This document shows, in pieces, positions 8,148 to 17,939 of a stretch of DNA of 64,000 bases. A program made the translations under genes and the position numbers. The notes below the pieces were generated by a model. The model searched no databases. It saw nothing but the letters and a program-made list of their open reading frames with translations, and was not told where the DNA came from. The stretch is from Bryobacter sp. CoA8 C33. Its GTDB lineage: Bacteria > Acidobacteriota > Terriglobia > Bryobacterales > Bryobacteraceae. Positions within the stretch are counted from its first letter, which is position 1. Each line of letters starts with the position of its first letter. Location: the NCBI GenBank assembly GCA_019931185.1, contig JAINDK010000030.1, forward strand, positions 1-64,000, read 5' to 3'.

Positions 8148-8174
8148 GGCCGCGGAGCTCCTTGGAGGAAAAAG

Positions 8175-8432
8175 TTAGACAGCAGCAGTCTGGGCCGGAG
8201 CCGGGTTGTTCTTCAACAGGCGGGCCACGGTGTCGGAGGGCTGAGCGCCGCTCTTCATCCAGTGTTCGATGCGGTCATGCTTCAGGGAAATGATTTGGGG
8301 CTGGGCGACGGGGTTATAGTGGCCGACAACTTCGACGGCGCGGCCGTCGCGGGCGCGTTCCTTTTCAATCACAACGACGCGGTAGGTCGGCTTTTTCTTT
8401 GAGCCGAAGCGCGCCAAACGAATCATCAACAT
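8175..8432 (-). CDS. rpsP: 30S ribosomal protein S16
   Basis: An 85-residue S16. It starts MLMIRLARFGSKKKPTYRVVV and contains the conserved GHYNP, both diagnostic for the family. It heads the ribosomal part of the minus-strand operon, 57 bases after ffh. Confidence 0.97.
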   Translation of the reverse strand: MLMIRLARFGSKKKPTYRVVVIEKERARDGRAVEVVGHYNPVAQPQIISLKHDRIEHWMKSGAQPSDTVARLLKNNPAPAQTAAV

Positions 8433-8489
8433 GAGTACTATTCTCCTCTACAAAAAACCTGCGTGAGCGGGGTTGAGACGCGGGGCCGG

Positions 8490-9881
8490 TCAGCGCCGCA
8501 TCAGATCTTCCATTCCGGGCAAGCCGAGCTTGGCGAGGCGTTTGGCCATCGAGCCGCCGAACTTGCCGCCACCGAGGCCGCCGAGAGAGTCCGTGAGGGT
8601 CTTCATCATCTTGCGGGCCTGGGTGTATTGTTTCAATAAATTGTTAATGTCCTGGGGTTGGGTACCGCTGCCTTTGGCGATGCGGCGGCGGCGGGCGCCA
8701 TTGATGATCATGTGGTTGGCGCGCTCAAAGGGGGTCATGGAGTCGATGATGGCAACGATTTTTGTTAGCTCTTTTTCGTCCATTTTGGCGTCCTTGAGCT
8801 GTTTGGACATTTTGTCCATGCCGGGGATCATGCCCATGAGGGAATCGAGGGGGCCGAGCTTGCGGAGTTGTTTGAGCTGGTCGCGGAAGTCCTCAAGGGT
8901 AAAGTCGTTTTCGATGAGCTTGCGCTGCATCTTTTCGGCTTCCTTGACGTCGATGGCGGACTCGACTTTTTCGATGAGGCTGAGGACGTCGCCCATGCCG
9001 AGGATGCGTTGGGCGACGCGGTCGGGGTGGAAGGCCTCGAAGGCATCGGTTTTTTCGCCGACGCCGACGAATTTGAGGGGTTGGCCGGTGACGCGGCGGA
9101 CGCTGAGGGCGGCGCCACCGCGGGCGTCGCCGTCCATCTTGGTGAGGATGATGCCGGAGATGCCGAGGCGCTTGTTGAACTCATCGGCCGAGCGGACGGC
9201 GTCCTGGCCGGTCATGGCGTCGGCGACGAAGAGAATTTCCTGGGGGTTGAGGTAATCTTTAAGCTGCTGGAGCTCTTGCATGAGGGCGTCATCGATATGG
9301 AGGCGGCCGGCGGTATCGACGAGCAGGACGTCGCGGCCTTCGCGGATGGCGGCCATGCGGGCGCCCTTGACGAGGTCGAGGGGTTGTTCGCCGGCGGCGC
9401 CGTCGTGGATGGGGATATTGAGCTGGCGGGCGAGGACGGCGAGCTGCTGGCGGGCGGCGGGGCGGTAGACGTCGACGGAGACAAGCTGGGGGCGTTTGCC
9501 TTCCTTGACGAGGAGGCGGGCGAGCTTACTGGTGGAGGTGGTTTTGCCGGAGCCCTGGAGGCCGACGATGAGGATGACAGTGGGGGGCTCGTTGGCGAAG
9601 CGGAGGCGGGAGACGTGGGAGCCGAGCAGGCGGACGAGTTCATCGCGGACGATCTTGACGACTTGTTGAGAGGGGCTGAGGGAATCGAGAACTTCCTGGC
9701 CCTTAGACTTTTCGCGGACGCTCTCGATGAGTTCCTTGACGACCTTGAAGTGGACGTCGGCTTCGAGCAAAGCGACACGGATCTCCTTCAAGGCCGCATC
9801 CATATTGGCCTCGGTGAGTTTGCCTTCTCCGCGCAGGTTTTTGAAGACGCGCTGGAGCTTGTCGCTTAGGCTGTCGAACAT
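8490..9881 (-). CDS. ffh: Signal recognition particle GTPase Ffh
   Basis: A 463-residue SRP54 protein that delivers nascent membrane proteins to FtsY. It has the N domain (about 1-95), the G domain with P-loop GLQGSGKTT (107-115) and DTAGRLH, DVYRPAARQQL and TKMDGDARGG, and a methionine-rich M domain (about 325-440) with GMIPGMDKMSKQL and RRRRIAKGSGT. The partner 4.5S RNA is not visible in the window. It is divergent from the M20 peptidase gene and is probably the first gene of the operon. Confidence 0.97.
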   Translation of the reverse strand: MFDSLSDKLQRVFKNLRGEGKLTEANMDAALKEIRVALLEADVHFKVVKELIESVREKSKGQEVLDSLSPSQQVVKIVRDELVRLLGSHVSRLRFANEPPTVILIVGLQGSGKTTSTSKLARLLVKEGKRPQLVSVDVYRPAARQQLAVLARQLNIPIHDGAAGEQPLDLVKGARMAAIREGRDVLLVDTAGRLHIDDALMQELQQLKDYLNPQEILFVADAMTGQDAVRSADEFNKRLGISGIILTKMDGDARGGAALSVRRVTGQPLKFVGVGEKTDAFEAFHPDRVAQRILGMGDVLSLIEKVESAIDVKEAEKMQRKLIENDFTLEDFRDQLKQLRKLGPLDSLMGMIPGMDKMSKQLKDAKMDEKELTKIVAIIDSMTPFERANHMIINGARRRRIAKGSGTQPQDINNLLKQYTQARKMMKTLTDSLGGLGGGKFGGSMAKRLAKLGLPGMEDLMRR

Positions 9882-9992
9882 GGTATTACTCTATGGTTCC
9901 AGAAAGGGTGAATCGGGCGGGACTCGACCAAAATTCTGATTTTAGCAGAGTGGAAGGGATCGTGGCTAGGGGATGGCTTATGCTGGGGGGAG

Positions 9993-11234
9993 ATGAGAAT
10001 ACTGATCGTTTTGGGTTGTTTGGGGATGGGGCTGGTGAGCGGGGGAGTGGAAGAGGTGATGCGGGAACCGGGGATGCGGGGGGCACTCGAATGGATGAGG
10101 ACGCACCAGGGGTGGACGCTTGAGCAGCAGATCTCGATTTGTGAGATTGCGGCGCCGCCGTTTGGGGAGGCGGAGAGAGGTAAAGAGTTTGCGCGGCGGC
10201 TGGGGGAGCTGGGCATGGAGGAGGTGCGAACGGACAGCGAGGGGAATGTGATCAGCCGGCTGCCGGGGACAAAGGGCGGCAAGCCGGTGGTGGTGTTGAG
10301 CGCGCATCTGGACACGGTGTTTCCGGCGGGGATGGACGTGAAGGTGTACCGGGAGGGGAAGCGATTGCGGGGCTTGGGGATGGGGGATGATTGCCGGGGT
10401 TTGGCGGTGGTGTTGACGGTGGCGCGGGCGTTGCGGGAAGTGAAGGTGGAGATACCGGGGACGGTGTTGATTGTGGGGACGGTGGGGGAGGAGGGGCAGG
10501 GGGACTTGCGGGGGGTGAGGCATCTGTTTACCAAGGAGCTGGCGGGGCAGGTGGATGCGTTCATTTCCGTGGATGGGACGGGATGGAGGCTGACGACGCG
10601 GGGGGTGGGGAGCAACCGGTACAAAGTGACGTATAAAGGGCGCGGGGGGCACAGCTATGGGGCATTCGGGATGCCGAACCCGGCGCATGCGATGGGGAGG
10701 GCGATTGCGCGGCTCGCCGATATCACGGTGCCGCAGACGCCGCGGACGACATTCAACGTGGGGACGGTGACAGGGGGAACGAGCGTGAATTCAGTGCCGA
10801 TTGAGGTGAGCATGGAGGTGGATTTGCGGAGCGAGTCGCCGCGGGAGCTGGCGGCGCTTGATGAACGGATGAAGGCGGCGCTCGAGGGGGGGCTCGAGGC
10901 GGAGAAGAAGCGGTGGCCAGAAAGCAAGGCGCCGATTGAACTGGAAGTGAAATCGATCGGGGTGAGGCCGGCGGGGGAGGTAGGGGACGATGAGCCGATT
11001 GTGCGGAAGGCGATGGCGGCGGCGCAGGCATTGGGCCTGCCGGTGCTGGCGACGGGGAGCGGGAGTACGGATGCGAATTTGCCGATAAGCCTGGGGATCG
11101 CGGCGGTGACGATCACGGGAGGGGGCTTCAGCCCGAACGCGCACTCGATCGATGAATGGTATGAGGAGCGGGAGGACGCCTATAAGGGGCCACAGTGGGC
11201 GGCGGTGCTGGTGAAGCTGCTGGCTGGGAATTAG
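9993..11234 (+). CDS. Secreted M20-family metallopeptidase
   Basis: A 413-residue di-zinc peptidase. A short signal-like N-terminus is followed by the metal-site motifs SAHLDTVFP, GMGDDCRG and VGTVGEEGQGD, and by a dimerisation domain with YKGRGGHSYGAFG and GGTSVNSVP. These are typical of the M20 (peptidase T/carboxypeptidase-like) group. The terminal metal ligand lies in FSPNAHSIDEW. The purine-rich GGGGGGAG immediately before ATG 9993 acts as ribosome-binding region. It shares a TTAG stop overlap with the convergent DsrE-like gene. Substrate is unknown; peptide scavenging is inferred. Confidence 0.88.
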   Translation: MRILIVLGCLGMGLVSGGVEEVMREPGMRGALEWMRTHQGWTLEQQISICEIAAPPFGEAERGKEFARRLGELGMEEVRTDSEGNVISRLPGTKGGKPVVVLSAHLDTVFPAGMDVKVYREGKRLRGLGMGDDCRGLAVVLTVARALREVKVEIPGTVLIVGTVGEEGQGDLRGVRHLFTKELAGQVDAFISVDGTGWRLTTRGVGSNRYKVTYKGRGGHSYGAFGMPNPAHAMGRAIARLADITVPQTPRTTFNVGTVTGGTSVNSVPIEVSMEVDLRSESPRELAALDERMKAALEGGLEAEKKRWPESKAPIELEVKSIGVRPAGEVGDDEPIVRKAMAAAQALGLPVLATGSGSTDANLPISLGIAAVTITGGGFSPNAHSIDEWYEEREDAYKGPQWAAVLVKLLAGN

Positions 11235-11656
11235 TTGGCGTTGCGGATGTACTGCCAGCCGGCTTGTTGCTTGCGGACGAGTTCGGCGACGGCGGAATCG
11301 ACGACGCGGATATTGGGCAGCAGCGAATCCTTGGGGATGTTACGCATCTTAAGGGAGTTATTGCAGGCGAGAAGGGTGACGCCGGATTTGGCGAGGCGTT
11401 CCCATTCGGGGGCGAGGGTGGATTTGTCGCGGGTGAAGGAGAAGATGGCGGCGCCGTGGAGGACGATTTCGACGTTGACCTGATCGGGGCCGAGGGCGAT
11501 GCGGAGGTTGTCGATGTTGCGGATGACGCCTTCGAGGCGGGGCTGTTCGCCGGCGGACATCTCGAAGATGACGTGGTACTTTTTACCGTCCTTGGGGAGG
11601 GCATCCTGAGCGGGGGCCAGGAAAGCAGAGAGCAACAAAAGACAAAGAAGGGGCAT
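11231..11656 (-). CDS. Secreted DsrE/DsrF-like protein
   Basis: A 141-residue protein with a signal peptide (MPLLCLLLLSAFLAPAQ) and a DsrE/DsrF-like fold. The pattern LLACNNSLKMRNI followed by a Val-rich strand and AVAELVRKQQAGWQYI is typical of periplasmic DsrE-like proteins. Cys at LLACN is the residue corresponding to the sulfur-carrier position in the family, but a role in sulfur trafficking is not shown here. It lies 10 bases downstream of the M24 peptidase gene, so it may be cotranscribed with it. Confidence 0.75.
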   Translation of the reverse strand: MPLLCLLLLSAFLAPAQDALPKDGKKYHVIFEMSAGEQPRLEGVIRNIDNLRIALGPDQVNVEIVLHGAAIFSFTRDKSTLAPEWERLAKSGVTLLACNNSLKMRNIPKDSLLPNIRVVDSAVAELVRKQQAGWQYIRNAN

Positions 11657-11665
11657 GGGTTGATT

Positions 11666-12844
11666 CTATAGCCGGAGGAGGGAGTGCTGGACTTCGCCGG
11701 TGGTGCGGGCGGAATTGTGACCGGTGAGGACGTTGAATTCCGAGCGGATGCCGAATTGGTCGAGATAGACGCCGGGCTCGATGGAAAAGAGGGTGTTGGG
11801 GAGGATGAGGCGTTCGTCGTGAGTTTCGAGATTGTCCATGTTGGCGCCGGTGCCATGGACGTTGCTGGTGATGGAATGGCCGGTGCGGTGGACGAAGGCG
11901 TGGCCATAGCCATGGGCGTCGATGTGGGAGCGGGCGGCGTCATCGACCTCGAAGCCGTGAAGGGGCAGGCCGGAGGAGAGGGTGGACTCCACGAGAGCGA
12001 AGGCAGCGTCGCGGGCGCCGCGGACGATGTGGAAGACGTTTTCGACTTCGGTGGGGACGGCGGAGCCGCAGTAGGCAGTCCAGGTGATGTCGTAGAAGAT
12101 GCTGGCGGGCTGGTTGAGCTTGGCCCACATGTCGATCAGGAGAAGATCGCCGGGACGGATGGGGAGGCTGGAGGCCAGTGTGGGTTCGTAGTGGGGATCG
12201 GCGGCGTGGGCGTTGATGGCGACGATGGGGCCGTGATCGGTGATGAGGCCCTCGCGCTCGAAGGCGGAGCGGAGCCAGAGGTGGAGTTGCCACTCGTCGA
12301 GTGGAGAGGAGGAGAGGCTTTGGGAGGCGAGCTGGAAGGCCTCGCGGCGGATAGCATCCATGCGGCGGCCGGCCTCGAGATGAGATTCGATCTGAGCGGG
12401 GGAGAGAGTGGCGTGGAAGATCTGGATGAGGTCGGCGGAGGAGACGATCTCGACATCGAAGGAGCGAATCAACTCAATGGTGCCGCCGTCGACCAGGGAG
12501 ACGTAAGGGATGGCGCAGCCGGGGGAATACTGCATGGCGACGCGTTTGAGGCCAAACAGAAGGGAGGCGAGGCCTTCCTGATGAGAGCGCCAACCGGAGT
12601 AGAGGTGGCGGTGACCGGGGAGGGGGTCGAGCGCGCGGGGCTCGATGCGGTGGACGAGGGCTTGTGGCTCGCCTTCGCGGGGGATGAGGTAATGCCAGCG
12701 GCGGGAGGGCGAGAGAGTGGGAGGGAGACCGAGGATCTGGTAGGCAATGGGGTCGCGGTGGTGGTGGTCGAAAAAGAGCCAGGCGTCGAGTTGGAGATCG
12801 CGGAGGGATTGCTGGACGCGAGCCAGAAAATCAGGGCCGATCAT
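11666..12844 (-). CDS. M24-family (Xaa-Pro dipeptidase-like) peptidase
   Basis: A 392-residue protein with an N-terminal creatinase-like domain and a C-terminal pita-bread catalytic domain. Metal-binding segments are visible as LLIDMWAKLN, FVHRTGHSITSNVHG and FSIEPGVY followed by GIRSEFNVL. The first two Asp ligands of the family motif appear to be represented by DMWAK, where a second Asp would be expected, so activity should be checked. The ATG at 12844 overlaps the Wzt-like gene stop as ATGA. A GTG 12 bases earlier is possible. It probably trims proline-containing dipeptides. Confidence 0.8.
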   Translation of the reverse strand: MIGPDFLARVQQSLRDLQLDAWLFFDHHHRDPIAYQILGLPPTLSPSRRWHYLIPREGEPQALVHRIEPRALDPLPGHRHLYSGWRSHQEGLASLLFGLKRVAMQYSPGCAIPYVSLVDGGTIELIRSFDVEIVSSADLIQIFHATLSPAQIESHLEAGRRMDAIRREAFQLASQSLSSSPLDEWQLHLWLRSAFEREGLITDHGPIVAINAHAADPHYEPTLASSLPIRPGDLLLIDMWAKLNQPASIFYDITWTAYCGSAVPTEVENVFHIVRGARDAAFALVESTLSSGLPLHGFEVDDAARSHIDAHGYGHAFVHRTGHSITSNVHGTGANMDNLETHDERLILPNTLFSIEPGVYLDQFGIRSEFNVLTGHNSARTTGEVQHSLLRL

Positions 12845-13998
12845 AGGAGTTTCCACTCAAAGGTACCATCGAGCCGGAGGGTGCCGGCGAGGTCGCGGCG
12901 GTCGGTGATGGTGAACTCGAGCCAGTCGTCGCGCCAATCGAAGGGGGCGCCGTTGAGGGATTGGGTGGCGAGGGTGAGGGTGTAATCGCCGCGGGTGAGG
13001 CGGCAGGGGAAGGTGAAAGTGAGCTGGAGGGAGGAGGGTTGTGAGGGGAGTTCGACGGCCTCGATGGAGGTATTGGTGCCGGCGACTTCGATGCCCTGGC
13101 GGTTGCGGATGAGGAGGCCAAACTGCCAAGGGAGGCCGGGGGAGGAAAGCGAGACAGTGGCGGTGAGGACGATGGTATCCGTGGATTGAAAGCTGGTTTG
13201 GGGGCTGCCGCCGGGCAGGGAGAGGGAGGCAGAGAGGAGGCGGACGGAGGAGTAGGGAGCGGCGGGGGCGAGGGTGGGGTGGGGGAGGGTGGACTGGACG
13301 CGTTGGGAGTAATCGATGGCAATTTCCGAGGGGGAACCGATGCGGAGAAGGCGGCCTTCCCAAAGGAGGGCGGCACGGTCGCAGAGGCGCTTGACGATGC
13401 CGAGGTCATGGGATACGAAGAGGATGGTGGTGCCGGAGGCTTTGAGTTCTTCGAGACGACGGATGCACTTGTTGGCGAAGCGGGCATCACCGACGGCGAG
13501 GGCTTCATCGACGATCAAAGTTTCGGGATGCTGGTAGATGGCGGAAGCAAAGGCAAGGCGGACGTACATGCCGGTGGAGTATTCACGGACGGGGCGGTCA
13601 AAGAAGCGGCCGATTTCGGCAAAGGCTTCGATGGGGGGGATGGCCTGATCAATCTGCGAGCGGCTGAGGCCATGGAGTTCGGCGCTCAGGCGGACGTTTT
13701 CGCGGCCGGTGAACTCGAGGTTGAAGCCGGCGCCCAGCTCGAGCAGGGCGCTGACGCGACCGCGAACGAGGACGCGGCCGTGGGTGGGCTCGAGGATGCC
13801 GGCGAGGATCTGCAAGAGGGTGGATTTACCGGCGCCATTAGGACCGACGAGGCCGAAGACCTCGCCGGCGGCGATATCGAAGGAGATGTCACGCAAGGCC
13901 CAATAATCGTTGGCGGCTTCGTCCGCCAGGGGACCGCGGCCGACCCATGCGCCGGGCGCGGTCCGGTAGCGTTTGGCAACGTTTTGAACCGAAATCAC
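12841..13998 (-). CDS. wzt: Polysaccharide-export ABC ATPase, Wzt-like
   Basis: A 385-residue ATPase with an N-terminal ABC domain: Walker A GPNGAGKST, the signature REYSTGMYVRLAFA, Walker B TLIVDEALAVGD, and the H-loop FVSHD. A C-terminal beta-sandwich of about 130 residues resembles the Wzt carbohydrate-binding domain that recognises the finished O-antigen or teichoic-type polymer. The start is GTG at 13998. The membrane partner Wzm is not beside it, because the next gene upstream on the same strand belongs to the phage-like cassette. manC in the window could supply GDP-mannose for the exported glycan. Confidence 0.88.
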   Translation of the reverse strand: MISVQNVAKRYRTAPGAWVGRGPLADEAANDYWALRDISFDIAAGEVFGLVGPNGAGKSTLLQILAGILEPTHGRVLVRGRVSALLELGAGFNLEFTGRENVRLSAELHGLSRSQIDQAIPPIEAFAEIGRFFDRPVREYSTGMYVRLAFASAIYQHPETLIVDEALAVGDARFANKCIRRLEELKASGTTILFVSHDLGIVKRLCDRAALLWEGRLLRIGSPSEIAIDYSQRVQSTLPHPTLAPAAPYSSVRLLSASLSLPGGSPQTSFQSTDTIVLTATVSLSSPGLPWQFGLLIRNRQGIEVAGTNTSIEAVELPSQPSSLQLTFTFPCRLTRGDYTLTLATQSLNGAPFDWRDDWLEFTITDRRDLAGTLRLDGTFEWKLL

Positions 13999-14027
13999 AC
14001 TAACCAGTATCGGGCAGAGTGATGCGG

Positions 14028-17000
14028 TCAGAGTTGCAGAACGACGTTGAGATCCTTGCCGGGCAGACCCTGAGCCGCGGAGGGGACATTGAGAATGTCG
14101 ACCGTGACACGGGAGGTGGCGGGGAGAGCGGGGAGGTTGAACGCGTTGAAGCTGTTGGAAGTGAAATTACCGGGAGCGATGGTTAGCTCGCAGTAAGGGT
14201 TACCGTTGACGCGGACCAGGATGAGGATGGCAGCACCGGTGGGAGGCTCCTGGACGTAGGCGAAGACATCACGGACGACGGTCTTACGGTCGAGGACCAG
14301 GGAGTTGCCAGCGGAGGCCTCGATGGCTAGATAGCCCTGGATGCTGTTGATCAGCTGGCCACCGCTGAGGCAGCGAATGCCGAAGTTGGAAAGGGCGGTG
14401 TAGTTGGCCTCGCCGCGAGCGCCAGGGCCGAGGCGATTCCAGAGGACGAGACCGGCGGCGGAGAGCCGGACGTTTGGCAGGCGGATGTGATGGCGGAAGC
14501 CGAGAGCGGAGAAGGAGTTGAAGTAACCGGGAGCAAAGGGGATGGTAGTCTCCAAGCGGGAGAGGGCAAAGACCGGCGTACCGGAGGTGCAGGCCGCGGC
14601 GGGAGTGCCATAGCGGGAACGGAGGACCGGATAGACCCCGGGGGAGACGGGCGCGCCGGAGACTTCGAGGATTTCTTCTTCGATCTGCAGGGGGGCGCCT
14701 TCGGGGAGAGCCGCGGCGAGGCCGGCGATGGAGAGAGTGGAGTCTGCCGGGCTAAGGGTGGCGGCGAGGCTGAGGGGAGTGGGGGCGGAGAGTTCGTCCC
14801 AGTAAAGCAGCCCGAGCTGGCCGAGGTAGACGGTGGAGAGGTTTTCGAGAATGGTGAAGGAAAGGGGACCGATAGCGATGGTGCCTTCTTCAATCAGGTT
14901 GATGGTGAAGGCGGGCTCGGGGGGCAAGCCGGCATCGGAGCCGCCGGAGGCACCGACGCCGACCTGCCAGAGGAGGGAGGGCGCATCGAGAGGGTCGAGT
15001 TCGGAGTTGTCGCGGGCCACTGAGCGAAGACTGACTTCAAAGGAAGAGCCAGTCTGGAGCGGCAGCAGGACGTCGATGTCAGAGGTATCGGATTCGGCAG
15101 CGAAGCTAAACGCAGTCTCGACAATGGCGAAGCGCGAGGAAGCATCGGGCAGAATGAGCCAGGGCACGGCGAATTGGATCGTGTCGGCGGTGTTGGCGGT
15201 GATGACACGCTCCTGACCGGCGCCTTTGCCGGAACGGATCACGAGTTTCTTGCCGGTCCAGCGATCAGGAATCAGGTTGAGCGCAGTGCGGGTGATCGAA
15301 AGCGGGGTCCAGGCGGTGGGCGCCTGATCGACGAGATAGACCTGGCGGAACCAAGCGCGGAGACGGCTGTAGTTGGGATCGGGCGGCAGTTGCGCCTCGA
15401 GGAGAGTCCCGGTGTCGGTGACTGAAGACGAGACGGGCAGCGCGGCAGCCACACGCAGCAGAGCGTTCGGGGAGGAGCCGCGATACAGACGCAGGGACTG
15501 AGTCGCGGAATCGGCACTGATACCGGTGAGCGTGACACGGTTGGTGGAGGTGGCGCTGGTGAGACGGACCGGAACAAGGCTGGAGAGCAGGCTCTCACGG
15601 CCTTGAGCATCAACGGCAGTCAAGGCGTAGAAGTAAGAACCCGGGGCGAGCGATCCACCGGTGGAGGCGACCGAATAACTGAAGCTGACCAGGGGAACGG
15701 AGGCGGTGGAGCCGGTTTGCGCGAGTGGACGGCGGAAGGGGATGTGAAGGCGGCAGCGCTGGGCGCCGGAGTCATCGACGGCGAGACTTTCGGAGGCTGC
15801 AAAGCGGATGACACCCTGATCAACGACGGTGCCGCAGATGGCACGAGACGAGGCACTGCTCCAGGCATAAATGCGGGAGCGGTCGTAGCGGGTGGCGGGA
15901 TCATCGGAGTACCAATGATCCTGGTGCAGTTGGGCGACGATTTCCATCTCGTCGAGGCGGCTGGAGAGATGGAACTCAAGAACGCGGAAGAGGGTGCGGT
16001 CAAATCCGTAGCGGCTATAGCTGACGGCGATCAAATCGCCGGGCCGGATGTGGACACCACGAATGGAGGTGCGGAACTGAATGAAGAAATTGCCAGCGAT
16101 GGACTTATTAAGGGCGGTCTGGCAGATGCGCTGGGCCTGGGCGAAGTTTGGAACGCCGGTGGCGGGCAGGGCCTGGTTGACTTCCTGGCGGCGCAGGCGA
16201 ATGTCGTCAGTATCAGCAATCGAGATGCTGTCCTGCTGGAACTCATTGAGAGAATCCTGGATCTCGAAGGAGACGCGGTTGGGGGAATCCTGGGAGGGAC
16301 GGGAAAAGACGCGGAATTCCGGTTCGCGGCGGCTATTGACGAGAATGCCGCCGGCGGGGCCCAAGCCCTCGCCGAACTCATAAACGGGCCAGCCGCTGTT
16401 GACCTGGCTGGGGGCATTGCTGCCAGCGGGTTTGACAGGCTGTTGGGCGGCGATGGTGGATTCGGGGCGGACGGCGAGGCGGCCGTCGGGCTGGTAGAAG
16501 AGAAAGAGCAGGGAGCCGAGGCGGAGTGAGCGCAGGAGTTCGCCGACGCTATAGCGGCGGTTGAGGACGAGATTGCACTCGAAGCGGCGGACCTGACGAA
16601 GATTGCCATTGGCGTCGCGAGCCTCGAGGGTTTGGTCGCAGAAGGAGGCGGCGGCGCGGAAGGAAGCCAGATCGAGTTCGGGAAGCTTCCAGCCGGTGCG
16701 GCGGAGAATATCGCAGAGAATCCAGGCGGGATTGGCGGACCAGGAGAAGCTTTCGAGATCGCCGGTGGAAGAGAGGATGGGCAGCTTGAGGCCTTTGAGG
16801 AGAACCTGGACCTTGGGGCTGCGCTTGCCATCGTTGATGCGATTGGGCAAGACGAGATTGAGGTAGGCCATGCTGCCATAAGGGTCGCCAACGGGAGCGC
16901 CAGAACCGTCGGCAAAGCCGAGATTGCGGTTGCCGTTGCGGTTGCCGGTGCTGACGAGGTTGTACCAGCCGGTGCCGGTTTGATTGCGGCCATCGACGCC

Positions 17001-17939
17001 CTCGGGGATTTCATAGCCGTCGGCGACGACTTTGATGACGGAATCGATTTCACCGAGGCCGAGGAGGACTTCGGAACGGGTGAGATTGCCGTCGTTACGG
17101 GAGAAGACAACGGGGGCCTGGAGCCAGCCCTGGCCATAGACGACGGGGACGACGTCGTTGTAGCGGGTGTCGAGGCTGACGAGGTTGGAGACACGGCCGG
17201 AGGATTCGCCATGGCCACGGACCAGGAAGGAAGGGGGAATGAATTCAAAGCCGCTGAAGCGATTGGTGGGCCGGTTGGCGGAATCCTTGCTGAACATACC
17301 GCGCGATTCGCAATCGCGGCGGGTGAAGTTACAAGAAGTGAATGGTTGGGCGCAGTCGAGGTTACCAGCGCCGCCGGCGACATCGGGGGAATAACCGCAG
17401 CGGAAAAGCGGCGAGTAGCGGCCATCCTCACCGGAACCGCAGGCGAGTTGGCGTTCGGTGGAGTTGGAGGGGAAAGCCCAGGAACATTCTTTTTGAATGC
17501 GCATGGGGGGGAAGCTGGAGCGGATCGCGCTAAGCCGGCTCATGACGTTGAGGCGGGCGGAAGCACCATCGAGGTCGCTGACAGTGTCAAGCAGACCGGT
17601 CCAGAGGACGGTTTTGGAAGTGACGTTGCGGCCGGAGAGAATGGCGGCGGAAAACTGGACCTTGGCGCCGAGCAGCATACCGGTGCGGTAGAGCTGGGCG
17701 ATCGAGCCATCGTGATCGGCGAGCACGAGGGAGAGCTGGCCGGCGGATTCACTGGAGACGTCGCTGGTGAGCTTCCAACGGGTGCTCTGTCCGGGATGGA
17801 TGCGGGCCTCGTATTCACGGGAACCGTCCAGGCAGCGGGAGTCAGCCCAGAAGCGGCTGGCGCCATCGGAGAGCGTGACTTCGCACAGCAGGGAAGTCAC
17901 GGGAACGGAGGGAAGTTCTTTATCTTGGAAGAGGCTCAT
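14028..17939 (-). CDS. Phage-type tail-tip/host-specificity protein with L-like and J-like parts
   Basis: A 1303-residue protein, the last gene of the head-tail cassette. Residues about 1-240 resemble the lambda gpL and gene-transfer-agent baseplate type, with a set of cysteines (KEC, LAC, FRCGY, LDC, TSC, RDC) followed by an NRFSGF segment. That is the pattern of the gpL iron-sulfur cluster region. The middle (about 250-680) looks like a J/baseplate-hub domain with IRPGDLIAVSYSRYGFDRT. A fibronectin-III-like segment (about 750-845) and a beta-rich C-terminus probably form the tip. It overlaps the preceding gene by 4 bases. Assignment rests on pattern and gene order, and the receptor is unknown. 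Confidence 0.75.
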   Translation of the reverse strand: MSLFQDKELPSVPVTSLLCEVTLSDGASRFWADSRCLDGSREYEARIHPGQSTRWKLTSDVSSESAGQLSLVLADHDGSIAQLYRTGMLLGAKVQFSAAILSGRNVTSKTVLWTGLLDTVSDLDGASARLNVMSRLSAIRSSFPPMRIQKECSWAFPSNSTERQLACGSGEDGRYSPLFRCGYSPDVAGGAGNLDCAQPFTSCNFTRRDCESRGMFSKDSANRPTNRFSGFEFIPPSFLVRGHGESSGRVSNLVSLDTRYNDVVPVVYGQGWLQAPVVFSRNDGNLTRSEVLLGLGEIDSVIKVVADGYEIPEGVDGRNQTGTGWYNLVSTGNRNGNRNLGFADGSGAPVGDPYGSMAYLNLVLPNRINDGKRSPKVQVLLKGLKLPILSSTGDLESFSWSANPAWILCDILRRTGWKLPELDLASFRAAASFCDQTLEARDANGNLRQVRRFECNLVLNRRYSVGELLRSLRLGSLLFLFYQPDGRLAVRPESTIAAQQPVKPAGSNAPSQVNSGWPVYEFGEGLGPAGGILVNSRREPEFRVFSRPSQDSPNRVSFEIQDSLNEFQQDSISIADTDDIRLRRQEVNQALPATGVPNFAQAQRICQTALNKSIAGNFFIQFRTSIRGVHIRPGDLIAVSYSRYGFDRTLFRVLEFHLSSRLDEMEIVAQLHQDHWYSDDPATRYDRSRIYAWSSASSRAICGTVVDQGVIRFAASESLAVDDSGAQRCRLHIPFRRPLAQTGSTASVPLVSFSYSVASTGGSLAPGSYFYALTAVDAQGRESLLSSLVPVRLTSATSTNRVTLTGISADSATQSLRLYRGSSPNALLRVAAALPVSSSVTDTGTLLEAQLPPDPNYSRLRAWFRQVYLVDQAPTAWTPLSITRTALNLIPDRWTGKKLVIRSGKGAGQERVITANTADTIQFAVPWLILPDASSRFAIVETAFSFAAESDTSDIDVLLPLQTGSSFEVSLRSVARDNSELDPLDAPSLLWQVGVGASGGSDAGLPPEPAFTINLIEEGTIAIGPLSFTILENLSTVYLGQLGLLYWDELSAPTPLSLAATLSPADSTLSIAGLAAALPEGAPLQIEEEILEVSGAPVSPGVYPVLRSRYGTPAAACTSGTPVFALSRLETTIPFAPGYFNSFSALGFRHHIRLPNVRLSAAGLVLWNRLGPGARGEANYTALSNFGIRCLSGGQLINSIQGYLAIEASAGNSLVLDRKTVVRDVFAYVQEPPTGAAILILVRVNGNPYCELTIAPGNFTSNSFNAFNLPALPATSRVTVDILNVPSAAQGLPGKDLNVVLQL

